From Planococcus sp. MER TA 32b (lineage in GTDB: Bacteria; Bacillota; Bacilli; Bacillales_A; Planococcaceae): a stretch of 64,000 nt of DNA. The position numbers were made by a program, and so were the translations under genes. The notes below the pieces were generated by a model, which saw nothing but the letters and a program-made list of their open reading frames with translations, did no database searches and was not told the DNA's origin. Positions 53,177 through 63,658 of the stretch are shown here, in pieces. How positions within the stretch are numbered: position 1 is the stretch's first letter; every line of letters starts with the position of its first letter. Location: positions 1,860,001 to 1,924,000 of the forward strand of contig JAMCAN010000001.1 of assembly GCA_023715185.1 (NCBI GenBank). The letters run 5' to 3'.

Positions 53177-53270
53177 CCATTGGGTGTTGAAAGGGGGTTC
53201 TATTAGAAGATACCACCCTTATATGAAGACAGTGTTAATACAATGTAAAGCTTTGTATATTTATGACGGC

Positions 53271-54668
53271 TCATTCAGCAAGCGGCAGATAAATGGTAAA
53301 AACGCTCCCGCTTCCGGGGGTGCTGCGCACTTCTATTTTTCCATGATGCGCTTCCACCAGATGCTTGACGATCGACAAGCCAAGGCCCGTCCCCCCGGAA
53401 TTTCGGCTCCTCGCTTTATCCACCCTGTAAAAACGCTCGAAAAGCCGGCTGATTTCAGAAGGGGCAATTCCGATCCCTTGATCTTCCACTTCCACGACCG
53501 CCTGTCTGCCTTTTTCAAATAACCGGACTGTAACCGTTTTTTCCGAAGCGGAATATGTAATGGCATTGACCAGCAGATTCATCATGATCTGCACCAGTCG
53601 ATTGGCGTCTCCCGCCACGCAAACCTCTTCAAGAAAAGTCTCGCATTTCATGTTCTTTTCTTCGAACCGAGGATGGACCATTTCAAAAGCGTATTCAATC
53701 ACAGCTTTCATATCAGTAGGCTGCGCATCGACTTCAAAACCGCTCTGTTCAACACGGGATAATTCCAGCAGCTCCTCGATCAAGGTTTCCAATCGGTTGG
53801 TCTCTGTTTGAATGATCTCCAAGAAAGATAATAAAGAAGATTCATCTTTATATGCGCCGTCAATCAGTGTTTCCGAAAACCCTTTGATGGACGTTACCGG
53901 TGTGCGCAATTCGTGTGAAACATTGGCGACGAAATCTTTGCGTATCTGTTCCAGCCTCTTCAAATCTGTAATATCGTGCAGCACGATGACTATGCCAAGC
54001 CATTGTTCATGATTGCCGATGACAGGAGCACCATACACCTCGAGTGCACGGGTATTGATGCCGGATTGATACTGTAATTGTTCCCTTGCCGGAGTCTCTG
54101 TCATAAATACCTTTTCAATAAAACCAGCCAGCGTTCCGGGAATCGGCAATTCTCCATAGAACTTCTCTTTTATATCAATGGCGCTCAATTCAAATTCGGT
54201 TTGGAAGTATTTATTGGAAAGTGAAATCTTCCCTTGCCTATCGATCATGATCAATCCGCTGCCCATGGTTTCAATCAGCGTTTTCAAACGCTCCTGTTCC
54301 ATTTCTCGGACAGCAGTTATTTCCTGCAGATTCCGAGCCAGCACATTGATCGTCGAACTCAACGGAGCTGAACCGATTTCCGCATCTTCATAAGCCCTTG
54401 CGCGGTAATTGCCCTTTACCAGTTCCATGGCCGTTTCTGTAACATTTTCAATTGGGGCTATATGAATTTTGATGATGCGGTAGCCTAAAAATGCCGCAAC
54501 TGCAAAAGCTGCCAGAAACACAAGAGCCAGCATCACCCAGAATTCAAAATCACTGTCCATTTGCTGTTGCAGCGGAAGAAGCTGGACCACAACTATATAA
54601 AGGCTGAGCAAAAGAGTGCCGAGCCATAGAAGCAGAGTGCTCAGCAACCGGCGCCTAAATGGCTTCAT
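53271..54668 (-). CDS. phoR: Phosphate-responsive sensor histidine kinase PhoR
   Basis: Senses phosphate limitation and phosphorylates PhoP. The 465 residues have two membrane segments (LLSTLLLWLGTLLLSLYIVVV; VMLALVFLAAFAVAAFLGY) around a short extracytoplasmic loop, HAMP (about 75-125), PAS (about 125-230), HisKA with the phospho-accepting VSHELRTPVTSIKGF (about 245), and HATPase with DQGIGIAPSE and GGTGLGLSIVKHLVEAH. It overlaps phoP by 4 bp (ATGA). The extracellular loop is short compared with the B. subtilis Cache-type sensor. Confidence 0.95.
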   Translation of the reverse strand: MKPFRRRLLSTLLLWLGTLLLSLYIVVVQLLPLQQQMDSDFEFWVMLALVFLAAFAVAAFLGYRIIKIHIAPIENVTETAMELVKGNYRARAYEDAEIGSAPLSSTINVLARNLQEITAVREMEQERLKTLIETMGSGLIMIDRQGKISLSNKYFQTEFELSAIDIKEKFYGELPIPGTLAGFIEKVFMTETPAREQLQYQSGINTRALEVYGAPVIGNHEQWLGIVIVLHDITDLKRLEQIRKDFVANVSHELRTPVTSIKGFSETLIDGAYKDESSLLSFLEIIQTETNRLETLIEELLELSRVEQSGFEVDAQPTDMKAVIEYAFEMVHPRFEEKNMKCETFLEEVCVAGDANRLVQIMMNLLVNAITYSASEKTVTVRLFEKGRQAVVEVEDQGIGIAPSEISRLFERFYRVDKARSRNSGGTGLGLSIVKHLVEAHHGKIEVRSTPGSGSVFTIYLPLAE

Positions 54669-55375
54669 ACGGCTTTAGGCTCCTCAAATTTATACCCAAG
54701 GCCGCGGATTGTTTTGATGAAAACCGGCTTGCGGCTGTTTTCTTCAATCTTCTCCCTGAGGTGGCTGATATGGACATCAACAATGCGGGTGTCTCCTGCA
54801 AAATCATATTTCCAGACAGCACTTAATAATTGATCCCTTGTCAGCACCCTGTTTTTATTTTCCATCAGATAAACAAGCAACTCGAACTCTTTCGGTGTGA
54901 ATTCCAATTGCTCATCATTAAGGAAAGCTTCATATCGTTCAGGATAAACTTTCAGCTCGCCCAATTTCATTTCAGATGAAGATGGATCTTCACGATGGAC
55001 TTTGATGCCTTCCGATCTCCGAAGGACAGCTTTGATCCTCGCAACGACTTCCCGCGGGCTGAATGGTTTGGTCATATAATCATCCGCGCCGAGTTCAAGT
55101 CCCAATACTTTATCGAACTCATCGTCTTTGGCAGTAAGCATAATGATGGGTGTACTCACTTTTTGCAGGCGCAATTCCTTGCAGATTTCCACACCGTCCA
55201 TTGAAGGCAGCATGAGATCCAGCACAATAAGCGATGGTGCTTCTTTCAATGCAAGTTCATAACCTTCTTTGCCGTCATTCGCGACAAGAGTTTCGTAACC
55301 GGCTTGCGATAAATTATAGGACAGCAATGTAGCGATGGATTGTTCATCTTCAATGATTAAAATTTTCTTCTGCAT
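54665..55375 (-). CDS. phoP: Phosphate response regulator PhoP
   Basis: An OmpR-type regulator, 236 residues. The receiver has IEDE, the phospho-acceptor Asp in IVLDLMLPSMDG (about 52) and LTAKDDE, with the C-terminal winged helix EFTPKEFELLVYLMENKNRVLTRDQLLSAVW ending in GYKFEEP. The start ATG 55375 (MQKKILIIEDE) matches the family. It precedes phoR and follows a MaoC-like gene by 44 bp. Confidence 0.96.
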   Translation of the reverse strand: MQKKILIIEDEQSIATLLSYNLSQAGYETLVANDGKEGYELALKEAPSLIVLDLMLPSMDGVEICKELRLQKVSTPIIMLTAKDDEFDKVLGLELGADDYMTKPFSPREVVARIKAVLRRSEGIKVHREDPSSSEMKLGELKVYPERYEAFLNDEQLEFTPKEFELLVYLMENKNRVLTRDQLLSAVWKYDFAGDTRIVDVHISHLREKIEENSRKPVFIKTIRGLGYKFEEPKAV

Positions 55376-55419
55376 TTTACAGCCTCCACATTCAGTTTGA
55401 AACCCCCATTTCAAACCTG

Positions 55420-55896
55420 TTAAAAATTATCCATTGCTTCAGTGGTCAGCTGACTCAGTACTTGAGGCGGATTTGCGACAAGCAGCCCTTCAAGCACCAT
55501 TTCACCTTTTTCATCCGTCGCTTCCACTCGAACAGTCACTTCATTGGCCGGCACATTCACTTCTGTAACTTCCAGAAGAAAATCGACGGTTGCATAATGA
55601 AAGACAGGCTTTTTGAATTTCAAATGCTGCTCTGTGATATACGAGCCCGGACCCGGCAAGTACTTCGATACTGCGGAAGTGATGATCCCTGTGAGCATGG
55701 CAGTTGGCACCACCGGCTTTTCAAATTTCGTCTGGGAAGCAAAATCATGCTGGATATACAGCGGATTCCCGTCATTTGTAAGACCCAGATAAAGGAGAAG
55801 ATCTTTATCCTCGATATTTTCTGTCAGCTTGAGCTTCTCCCCAGTTGCCATATCTTCGATTTTACGGCCTAACTTTCGTTTCTTTCCCAGCAACAT
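55420..55896 (-). CDS. MaoC-like hotdog dehydratase domain protein
   Basis: A 158-residue protein with a single MaoC-type hotdog domain. The substrate-loop region KDLLLYLGLTNDGNPLYIQHDF and the helix PTAMLTGIITSAVSKYLPG are recognisable. AGGGGGG precedes the ATG. Homologues occur near phoP in other bacilli, but the substrate is unknown; hydration or dehydration of an acyl-CoA/ACP is possible. A consensus -10 TATTAT with TTGCTT 16 bp upstream lies ahead of it (55927-55954). Confidence 0.78.
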   Translation of the reverse strand: MLLGKKRKLGRKIEDMATGEKLKLTENIEDKDLLLYLGLTNDGNPLYIQHDFASQTKFEKPVVPTAMLTGIITSAVSKYLPGPGSYITEQHLKFKKPVFHYATVDFLLEVTEVNVPANEVTVRVEATDEKGEMVLEGLLVANPPQVLSQLTTEAMDNF

Positions 55897-55926
55897 TAAA
55901 ATCCCCCCTGTTGTCTTAATACTTTA

Positions 55927-55954
55927 ATAATATCAATTAAGCACTGAAAAGCAA
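55927..55954 (-). promoter_or_regulatory. Candidate promoter of the MaoC-like gene (and phoPR)
   Basis: On the minus strand -35 TTGCTT (55949-55954) and -10 TATTAT (55927-55932) lie 16 bp apart, about 35 bp before the MaoC-like start. PhoP/PhoR may be co-transcribed from it. Confidence 0.55.
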
Positions 55955-56036
55955 ACCGCGTGCGGATATGCGTTTAAGTAATCTGCGTGCAATATCTATT
56001 TGAAAAACTGTTAACTTCGCTAATCAGTTCGCTTTA

Positions 56037-56240
56037 GGCGGATGCTTTCCGCGGGGAGCTGCCTGAGCCTCCTCGTGCGCTTCGGAAACCGTGTGCTCCT
56101 GTCTCTGCATCGCTGCGCTAGCTTCGAGACATGAAAAACCGTTGCAGCGGTTCCCGCTTCGTCGCAAAGGTTCGACCGAATGCTGTTCGGTCAAACCTTC
56201 CCTGCGGGGTCTCAGGACTCGCTCTGCTTCCCGCAGGAAA
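56037..56240 (+). repeat. Repeat H2, interrupted by E1
   Basis: GCTTTCCGCGGGGAGCTGCC and CCTCCTCGTGCGCTTC (56043-56083) are followed, after E1, by TTCCCTGCGGGGTCTCAGGA and CTCGCTCTGCTTCCCGCAGG (56198-56238). Rejoined, the halves align with H1 in inverse orientation. It lies between the MaoC-like gene and mdh. Confidence 0.68.
56085..56196 (+). repeat. E module E1 nested in H2
   Basis: Contains GTGTGCTCCTG, the motif TTCGTCGCAAAGG (56158-56170) and a downstream hairpin GGTTCGACCGAA/TTCGGTCAAACC. Two additional small hairpins (TGTCTC/GAGACA and AACCG/CGGTT) are absent in other E copies. It splits H2 at a CTTC sequence. Confidence 0.65.
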
Positions 56241-56242
56241 GG

Positions 56243-56305
56243 CATTGGCCAAAGCTTGTGAGGACAAGTCTTTGCGACGAAGCAGCGCAGCGATGCAGGA
56301 GCATA
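56243..56305 (-). repeat. E module E2 (reverse orientation)
   Basis: On the minus strand it reads TGCTCCTGCATCGCTGCGC, then TTCGTCGCAAAGACTTG, then a degraded closing arm with GCTTTGGCC. It abuts the right end of H2 and is followed after about 110 bp by repeat A5. Confidence 0.65.
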
Positions 56306-56416
56306 TCTTTGCCCTTCACCGCCTGTCGCTTCATTCTGTTTCCGTATACAATCTGAGTGTTTATTTCTCGCAACAGATAGATAAAAAACTTCATATATAG
56401 AAGAAAGCAATCTGAG

Positions 56417-56544
56417 ATATGGAGCAAAACAGCGAAGACTCCCAGGTGAGCAAGCGAAGTGCTGAGATCCACTTGGGCGAAGTGGAACGAGACCGAGTTA
56501 GCTCAGCGCAAGCCACCAGGAAAGCAAGCTGTTTGCGGAATATC
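56417..56544 (-). repeat. Repeat A5 (basic form, reverse orientation)
   Basis: A 128-bp copy with GATATGGAGCAAAACAGCG at the left and GCTGTTTGCGGAATATC at the right. The middle includes the hairpin ACTTGG/CCGAGT with a G-U pair. Read on the plus strand it is open for about 47 codons, but this is shared with the repeat only. It lies just before the mdh terminator. Confidence 0.8.
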
Positions 56545-56562
56545 GTCTCCATCAAAATATGT

Positions 56563-56590
56563 AAAAAAACGGACAGGAAATCCCGTCCGC
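56563..56590 (-). terminator. Terminator of mdh
   Basis: CGGACGGG and CCTGTCCG pair around a short loop and are followed by a seven-T run on the minus strand, 10 bp after the stop. Confidence 0.85.
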
Positions 56591-56600
56591 CTCAACGTGC

Positions 56601-57539
56601 TTATGCCAGAATCTTCATGACCGCTTTTACGGATTCGGCTGATTTAATCAATAAAGCTTTTTCTTCTTCATTTAAGTCAATTTCAAATATCTTTTCGATT
56701 CCTCCTGCTCCGAGGATTGTCGGAACACCCAAATATATTCCGTCCATCCCGTATTCACCTTCAAGATAGGCGATAGCCGGCAAAACGCGGCGCTGGTCTT
56801 TGATGATCGCTTCAGCCATTTCAACGAGTGATGCGGCAGGTGCATAATAAGCAGAACCGTTTCCGAGAAGATTTACAATTTCGGCTCCGCCTTTACGGGT
56901 CCGGTCCACTATCTCATCCAGCCGTTCCTTGGGAATCAGTGTTTCAAGCGGAATGCCGCCTGCATAGGAATAGCGCACGAGCGGCACCATATCGTCCCCG
57001 TGTCCGCCGAGCACAAAGCCGCTGATGTCTCTTACAGACAGGTTCAGTTCCTGTGCGATGAATGTTCTGAACCGCGCAGAGTCCAGAACTCCTGACTGGC
57101 CGATTACGCGCTCTTTCGGAAATCCGGAAGCCTTATACACCGTGTAGGTCATAGCATCCACAGGATTTGTCAAAACCAGTATTGTCGAGTCCGGTGAATA
57201 CTTAACTATTTCTGCAGTAACGGATTTCATGATTTTCTGGTTGGTCTGAACCAGATCATCCCGGCTCATCCCCGGTTTACGCGCAATACCAGCGGTGATA
57301 ATGACAAGATCAGAATCTTGGGTGTCGGCATAGTCAGCTGTTCCGGTGACTTTCGCATCGTAGCCGATCACCGGACCCGCTTCTGCCATATCCAGCGCTT
57401 TGCCTTTTGCCGGATCTTCCATCTGCGGTATATCAACCAGCACGATATCCCCAAGTTCTTTTTGCGCCAGCAGAAAAGCTGCTGTAGCTCCTGTAAATCC
57501 TGAGCCGATAACTGAGATCTTTTTACGTTTGAATGTCAT
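56601..57539 (-). CDS. mdh: Malate dehydrogenase (LDH-like)
   Basis: Oxidises malate to oxaloacetate in the TCA cycle. The 312 residues have a Rossmann start [20 protein letters not shown], the substrate arginine in [22 protein letters not shown], and the catalytic His in [14 protein letters not shown] ribosome site AGGAG precedes the ATG. It lies downstream of icd, but a terminator follows icd, so mdh may have its own promoter. Arg at the substrate loop points to malate rather than lactate. Confidence 0.95.
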   Translation of the reverse strand: MTFKRKKISVIGSGFTGATAAFLLAQKELGDIVLVDIPQMEDPAKGKALDMAEAGPVIGYDAKVTGTADYADTQDSDLVIITAGIARKPGMSRDDLVQTNQKIMKSVTAEIVKYSPDSTILVLTNPVDAMTYTVYKASGFPKERVIGQSGVLDSARFRTFIAQELNLSVRDISGFVLGGHGDDMVPLVRYSYAGGIPLETLIPKERLDEIVDRTRKGGAEIVNLLGNGSAYYAPAASLVEMAEAIIKDQRRVLPAIAYLEGEYGMDGIYLGVPTILGAGGIEKIFEIDLNEEEKALLIKSAESVKAVMKILA

Positions 57540-57657
57540 AAAATCTCTCCTTATTCAATCAGTTTTTCAAAGGTTAATAAAAGAATTTATTCTCCCTACT
57601 CACTATTGTTTCCTTTGTCGATGCTTCTGAAACAAAGTCGGCCGCGATATTGGCAAT

Positions 57658-57687
57658 AAAAAAAGAGAGGGAAAATCCCCTCTCTCC
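57658..57687 (-). terminator. Terminator of icd
   Basis: AGAGAGGG and CCCTCTCT surround GATTTT and a T-run follows on the minus strand, directly after the icd stop codon. Confidence 0.88.
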
Positions 57688-57692
57688 AAGAA

Positions 57693-58961
57693 TTACATAT
57701 TTTTGATAAGCTCATCAGCGAATGCTGAAGTTTTCACTTCTGTAGCGCCGTCCATCAGACGTGCAAAGTCATAAGTTACAACTTTGGAAGCGATAGTTTT
57801 TTCCATTGAATTTGTGATCAATTTAGCCGCTTCGCCCCAGCCAAGGTGTTCAAGCATCAATACACCTGAAAGGATGACAGAAGACGGGTTCACTTTATCA
57901 AGGCCAGCGTATTTAGGCGCTGTTCCGTGAGTAGCTTCGAAGATCGCATGTCCAGTATCGTAGTTGATGTTCGCTCCAGGAGCGATACCAATTCCGCCTA
58001 CTTGAGCAGCCAAAGCATCTGAAATGTAATCGCCGTTCAAGTTCATTGTAGCAACTACATCGAACTCGCTTGGACGAGTAAGGATCTGCTGAAGGAAAAT
58101 ATCAGCGATTGAATCTTTGATAAGGATCTTGCCTGAAGCAAGAGCTTCTTCCTGTGCTTTGTTTGCAGCATCAGTTCCTTGCTCGTCTTTCACTTTATCG
58201 TACTCGTTCCAAGTGAAGACTTTATCGCCGAATTCCTGTTCCGCCACTTCATAGCCCCAGTTTTTGAAAGCTCCTTCAGTGAACTTCATGATGTTTCCTT
58301 TGTGCACAAGAGTTACAGACTCGCGGCCTTCAGTCAATGCATAGTTGATTGCTGCGCGCACAAGGCGTTTTGTTCCTTCTTCAGAAATTGGCTTAATGCC
58401 GATACCTGATGATTCAGGGAAACGGATGTTTTTAACGCCCATTTCGTCAGTCAGGAAAGAGATCAATTTTTTAACTTCGTCGCTGCCGTTAGCATATTCG
58501 ATACCAGCATAGATATCTTCAGTGTTTTCACGGAAGATGACCATATCAGTGTCTTCAGGACGTTTAACCGGTGAAGGCACACCTTCGAAATAACGGACTG
58601 GACGCAAGCAAGTGTACAAGTCAAGTTCTTGGCGAAGTGCCACGTTCAATGAACGGATACCGCCGCCGATCGGTGTTGTAAGAGGTCCTTTGATAGCGAT
58701 CAAGTATTCACGGATTACTTCAAGAGTTTCTTCCGGTAGCCATTCGCCAGTTTCATCGAATGCTTTTTGACCAGCAAGAACTTCTTTCCATACGATCGAT
58801 TTTTCACCGTTGTATGCTTTGTTTACCGCTTCTTCAAGAACGCGAGATGCCGCATTCCAGATATCCGGGCCAGTACCGTCACCGATGATATATGGAATTA
58901 CTGCATTGTTAGGTACGTTCAATACACCGTTTTCTACTGAAATCTTTTCGCCGTTTGCCAT
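57693..58961 (-). CDS. icd: Isocitrate dehydrogenase (NADP)
   Basis: Makes 2-oxoglutarate, NADPH and CO2. The 422 residues have [14 protein letters not shown] at the N-terminus, the isocitrate-binding serine region ([22 protein letters not shown]), the NADP adenine pocket in the C-terminal part, and [18 protein letters not shown] at 58961 follows AGGAGG. It is the second gene of the citZ-icd-mdh locus. Confidence 0.96.
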   Translation of the reverse strand: MANGEKISVENGVLNVPNNAVIPYIIGDGTGPDIWNAASRVLEEAVNKAYNGEKSIVWKEVLAGQKAFDETGEWLPEETLEVIREYLIAIKGPLTTPIGGGIRSLNVALRQELDLYTCLRPVRYFEGVPSPVKRPEDTDMVIFRENTEDIYAGIEYANGSDEVKKLISFLTDEMGVKNIRFPESSGIGIKPISEEGTKRLVRAAINYALTEGRESVTLVHKGNIMKFTEGAFKNWGYEVAEQEFGDKVFTWNEYDKVKDEQGTDAANKAQEEALASGKILIKDSIADIFLQQILTRPSEFDVVATMNLNGDYISDALAAQVGGIGIAPGANINYDTGHAIFEATHGTAPKYAGLDKVNPSSVILSGVLMLEHLGWGEAAKLITNSMEKTIASKVVTYDFARLMDGATEVKTSAFADELIKNM

Positions 58962-59059
58962 TTTAAAATTCCTCCTGTGTTCAAAGTCATAGGGCTGCAC
59001 AATTTGCCAGCCCCATGGTCTTTATGTTTTTTGCTTCTATTATAAACAGTTATTGCAGA

Positions 59060-60175
59060 TTAACGTTCTTCAACTGGAACATAAGACTGCATTCCAGGTC
59101 CGATATATTCCGCGCGTGGACGGATCAAGCGGTTGTTTGAATACTGCTCAAGGATATGAGCCAGCCAGCCCGATGTACGTGATACCGCAAAGATCGGTGT
59201 GAACAGGTCATGTTCAATATTCAATGAATGGTAAACAGAAGCGGAATAGAAGTCCACGTTTGGCGGAAGGTTTTTCTGTCCAGTAACGATTTCATCGATT
59301 TTAATCGACATTTCGTACCATTTTTCTTCGCCGCGGATTTTAGTCAATTTCTGGGACATTTCACGCAAGTGTTTCGCACGCGGGTCACCTTTACGGTAAA
59401 CACGGTGTCCGAAGCCCATGATTTTTTCTTTGTTATCAAGTTTTTCAGTGATCACTTTTTCTACATTATCCACTGAACCGATTTCTGTCAGCATTTTCAT
59501 GACTTGTTCATTGGCTCCACCGTGCAAAGGTCCTTTAAGAGCACCGATTGCAGCAGTAATACCTGAATAAACATCAGAAAGGGTTGCGACAGCAACACGT
59601 GCAGTGAACGTTGATGCGTTCAATTCGTGGTCAGCGTGAAGGACCAATGCTTTATTGAAAGCTTCTTCTTCGATATCAGCAGGCATTTCACCTGATAACA
59701 TATATAGGAAGTTAGCCGCGAAGCTAAGGTCTTTCTTCGGTTCTACCGGTTCCTGGCCATTACGGACGCGTCCGAATGCAGTCACCAAAGTAGCGATTTT
59801 AGCCTGGATGCGGATCGCTTTGCGATAGTTCGCTTCAGGGTTCATCTCTTCAGCTTCCTCATCAAAAAGACCAAGCATGGATACTGCTGTACGCAGAGCA
59901 GCCATCGGATGGACATTCTTGATGTCGTATGTTTTGAAATGATCCAAAACAGCTTTAGGCACTGACATATTTTCAGCCAATTGCTGTTTCAGTTCAGCAA
60001 GTTCGTCAGCTTTCGGCAAACGTTGATGCCATAATAGATAAATCACTTCTTCAAAGCTGGCGTTGTTAGCCAGATCATCGATATTGTAGCCAACATATGT
60101 AAGCGTGTCATCAATAATAGAACTGATGGCGGATTGTGTAGCTACTACACCTTCTAAACCTTTTGACGATGTCAT
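59060..60175 (-). CDS. citZ: Citrate synthase
   Basis: Condenses acetyl-CoA and oxaloacetate. The 371 residues have the catalytic His region (LVLHADHELNASTFTARV), GPLHGGANEQVM, the MGFGHRVYRKGDPRAK signature and the C-terminal active Asp and Arg region with FTPIFAVSRTSGWLAHI. ATG at 60175 follows GAAGGAG, giving B. subtilis-like length. First gene of the citZ-icd-mdh locus; the leader holds a promoter and a partial cre-like site. Confidence 0.96.
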   Translation of the reverse strand: MTSSKGLEGVVATQSAISSIIDDTLTYVGYNIDDLANNASFEEVIYLLWHQRLPKADELAELKQQLAENMSVPKAVLDHFKTYDIKNVHPMAALRTAVSMLGLFDEEAEEMNPEANYRKAIRIQAKIATLVTAFGRVRNGQEPVEPKKDLSFAANFLYMLSGEMPADIEEEAFNKALVLHADHELNASTFTARVAVATLSDVYSGITAAIGALKGPLHGGANEQVMKMLTEIGSVDNVEKVITEKLDNKEKIMGFGHRVYRKGDPRAKHLREMSQKLTKIRGEEKWYEMSIKIDEIVTGQKNLPPNVDFYSASVYHSLNIEHDLFTPIFAVSRTSGWLAHILEQYSNNRLIRPRAEYIGPGMQSYVPVEER

Positions 60176-60277
60176 AAAATTCGCTCCTTCTCCAGTATAA
60201 TTCATCATTCCACAAAAAAAGGCAGAATGATGATTCATCTGCGTTTATGAAACTCTGATAAGTTCCTTACCTTGTTC

Positions 60278-60306
60278 ATTATAATCAATTAGCAGGGCTT
60301 TGTGAA
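60278..60306 (-). promoter_or_regulatory. Sigma-A promoter of citZ
   Basis: On the minus strand -35 TTCACA (60301-60306) and -10 TATAAT (60278-60283) are 17 bp apart, about 100 bp before the citZ start. Confidence 0.75.
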
Positions 60307-60320
60307 TGAAAACGCTTGTT
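60307..60320 (+). promoter_or_regulatory. Partial cre-like site upstream of citZ
   Basis: TGAAAACGCTTGTT matches the first 11 bases of the cre consensus but not the last three. It adjoins the -35. citZ is CcpA-controlled in B. subtilis, so a weak site is plausible. Confidence 0.4.
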
Positions 60321-60339
60321 TTTCTATAACTTAGGTAAA

Positions 60340-60394
60340 AAAAACAATAAAAATACTCGGATTATCCTACTATAACCCGAGTATTTTTCATTCT
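60340..60394 (-). terminator. Terminator of fxsA
   Basis: AAAATACTCGG and CCGAGTATTTTT arms surround the last codons of fxsA and are followed by a T-rich stretch on the minus strand. Confidence 0.75.
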
Positions 60395-60745
60395 TTTTTG
60401 GATGAAACGGTGAACCAATGGCTTATATAATTTTTGTGTTGGCGCAAATAACATACTGAAACCTACCGCATCGGAAATGAATCCTGGTGTCAGAAGCATG
60501 ACGCCTCCCACCAGAACAAATCCTGCATTCAATAGATTTTCACCAGGCGGCTGGAAATTAGACATCGCCTTTTGGATATCCCCGATCGCTTTAAGCCCCT
60601 GTTTTTTGGCAAGGAACGCACCGATCAGTCCAGTGGTGATGATCATGGCAACAGTTACAAAGAAACCGATATTATTCGCCGCCCAAATCAGCAGCGCCAA
60701 TTCAAGAGCCGGAACAACAATCAATAAAGCTACCAGCCATTTCAT
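60362..60745 (-). CDS. fxsA: FxsA-like membrane protein
   Basis: A 127-residue cytoplasmic-membrane protein with hydrophobic segments (WLVALLIVVPALELALLIWA; VTVAMIITTGLIGAFLAKKQG) and a later GFVLVGGVMLLTPGFISDAVG segment typical of FxsA family. E. coli FxsA protects against phage T7 exclusion by F; the native role is unclear. It lies 25 bp after pyk; its last codons form half of the terminator stem. Confidence 0.88.
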   Translation of the reverse strand: MKWLVALLIVVPALELALLIWAANNIGFFVTVAMIITTGLIGAFLAKKQGLKAIGDIQKAMSNFQPPGENLLNAGFVLVGGVMLLTPGFISDAVGFSMLFAPTQKLYKPLVHRFIQKRMKNTRVIVG

Positions 60746-60770
60746 GTTGAACGGTCACCTCCCTTATTTC

Positions 60771-62531
60771 TTACAGTACACTCGCGTGCCCGTGGTAAAC
60801 GACACCTGTTTCCGCGTCGATGGTAATATCTTCGTTATTTTTGATGGCGCTTGTCGCATCTGCCACTCCGACAATCACCGGAATGCCAAGACTGAGTCCG
60901 ACAACTGCAGCGTGGCTCGTCAGTCCGCCCTCTTCTGTAATAAGGCCGGCGCATTTTTCAATGGCTGGCATCATTTCACGGTCAGTGCCGATGGTTACAA
61001 GGATCTTCCCTGTCGTATCCACCGCATTTGCTTCTGCGGCTGATCTGACGACAAGTGACTCGCCATAAGCGACGGTTTTGCCGATTCCCTGTCCTTTTGC
61101 GGCAATATCACCGATTACATGGACTTTCATCAAGTTTGTCGTACCGGCTTTTCCGACTGGGACACCGGCAGTTATAACAACGAGGTCACCATGGTCAACA
61201 TAGTTGTGCTTCAAGCTTTCTTCAACCGCAGTCGCGAATACCTCATCCGTAGAAGAGACAGGCGTACCGACAATCGGCTGGACACCCCAGACCAAAGTCA
61301 GTTTTTTAGCTGCAATATCAGAAGAAGTCACTGCAATGATCGGTGATTCCGGACGGTATTTCGAAATCATCTTAGCTGTAGTTCCGCTTTCCGTCGGTGC
61401 AATGATTGCTTTCACTTTAAGGTTCAAAGCTGTATAAACGACAGCCTGGCCGATTGCTTCCGTCATATTGGCTTCTTTATCTTTTCTTCTATTAGATACA
61501 AGCTGTTTGTAATTGAGCGCGGATTCTGTCGTCATTGCAATACGATGCATCGTTTCGACAGATTCGACCGGATAGATGCCGGCTGCTGTTTCACCCGACA
61601 GCATAATCGCATCCGTGCCATCGAAAATCGCATTGGCTACATCACTTGCCTCAGCTCTGGTAGGGCGCGGGTTGCGCTGCATCGAATCAAGCATTTGTGT
61701 CGCAGTAATAACAGGTTTGCCGGCACTGTTGCATTTTTCGATAAGCGATTTCTGTACCAACGGCACTTCTTCCGCAGGAATTTCAACACCAAGATCTCCT
61801 CGTGCCACCATCAGGCCGTCCGATACCATGATGATGTCATCAATATTATCGACACCTTCCTGGTTTTCGATTTTCGGGATGATTTGTATATGAGATCCGC
61901 CGTTCTTTTCGAGAAGTTCACGGATTTCCATTACATCAGAAGATCTTCTGACGAACGAAGCTGCTACAAAATCCACTCCCTGACTGATGCCAAAAAGAAT
62001 GTCCTGGGCATCTTTTTCAGTAATTCCAGGCAATTGCACCGATACACCAGGTACGTTTACGCCTTTTTTGCTTTTCAATGTGCCGGCATTCTCCACGATT
62101 GTGTGGATCAGGCCATTTTCCTTATCAATACTGTCAACGCGCAATTCGATCAAACCGTCGTCCAATAAAATAATTGAGCCTTCCTGCACATCTTCAATCA
62201 AGTGATCGTATGTGATTGAGAATTTTTCGGCTGTTCCCAAGACTTCAGTCATTGAAATCGTGATTTTCTGGTTTGTCACCAGCTCAATTCCGTCGTTTTC
62301 CATTTGATGGGTACGGATTTCCGGGCCTTTTGTATCGAGCAGGATGCCTACGATTTTCCCGGTTTTTTCTGAAGCCTCACGAATACGCTTGATGCGCACC
62401 GCATGTTCTTCATGGTCGCCGTGCGAAAAATTCAAGCGTGCGACGTTCATTCCTGAATTTATCAGGGCTTCCAGTGTTTCCGGCGATTCACTCGCGGGTC
62501 CGATGGTACAAACAATTTTGGTTTTTCTCAA
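60771..62531 (-). CDS. pyk: Pyruvate kinase with C-terminal PEP-utiliser domain
   Basis: The final ATP-forming step of glycolysis. The 586 residues include the PK barrel ([63 protein letters not shown]), the allosteric C-domain and an extra C-terminal PEP-utiliser (phosphohistidine swivelling) domain ([22 protein letters not shown]), as in other bacilli. TTG 62531, preceded by GGAGTG at 6 bp, fits the RKTKIV start better than ATG 62552. Coupled to pfkA. Confidence 0.96.
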   Translation of the reverse strand: MRKTKIVCTIGPASESPETLEALINSGMNVARLNFSHGDHEEHAVRIKRIREASEKTGKIVGILLDTKGPEIRTHQMENDGIELVTNQKITISMTEVLGTAEKFSITYDHLIEDVQEGSIILLDDGLIELRVDSIDKENGLIHTIVENAGTLKSKKGVNVPGVSVQLPGITEKDAQDILFGISQGVDFVAASFVRRSSDVMEIRELLEKNGGSHIQIIPKIENQEGVDNIDDIIMVSDGLMVARGDLGVEIPAEEVPLVQKSLIEKCNSAGKPVITATQMLDSMQRNPRPTRAEASDVANAIFDGTDAIMLSGETAAGIYPVESVETMHRIAMTTESALNYKQLVSNRRKDKEANMTEAIGQAVVYTALNLKVKAIIAPTESGTTAKMISKYRPESPIIAVTSSDIAAKKLTLVWGVQPIVGTPVSSTDEVFATAVEESLKHNYVDHGDLVVITAGVPVGKAGTTNLMKVHVIGDIAAKGQGIGKTVAYGESLVVRSAAEANAVDTTGKILVTIGTDREMMPAIEKCAGLITEEGGLTSHAAVVGLSLGIPVIVGVADATSAIKNNEDITIDAETGVVYHGHASVL

Positions 62532-62552
62532 TTGACTCACTCCATTTGGCAT

Positions 62553-63545
<993 letters not shown>

Positions 63546-63635
63546 TCACCTTACCACGATTTACAGCCTGCTGTCAGGTCAGTTCCCCTGAATTCCAAAG
63601 TAAAACAGCTGCCCGATTAAAAATGCCTATGTACA

Positions 63636-63657
63636 CAAAAAAACCGCCGAAGCGGTT
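63636..63657 (-). terminator. Terminator of accA
   Basis: AACCGC and GCGGTT around TTCG, followed by a seven-T run on the minus strand, immediately after the accA stop codon. Confidence 0.85.
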
Positions 63658-63658
63658 C

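Noticed and set aside
56419..56769. Plus-strand ORF starting MEQNSEDSQ
   Set aside because: Its first part is the translated repeat A5 and the rest is antisense to mdh. The similarity to the polX extension comes from the shared repeat.
60307..60320. Strong cre site of citZ
   Set aside because: Three of the last bases differ from the consensus, so it is listed just as a weak candidate.
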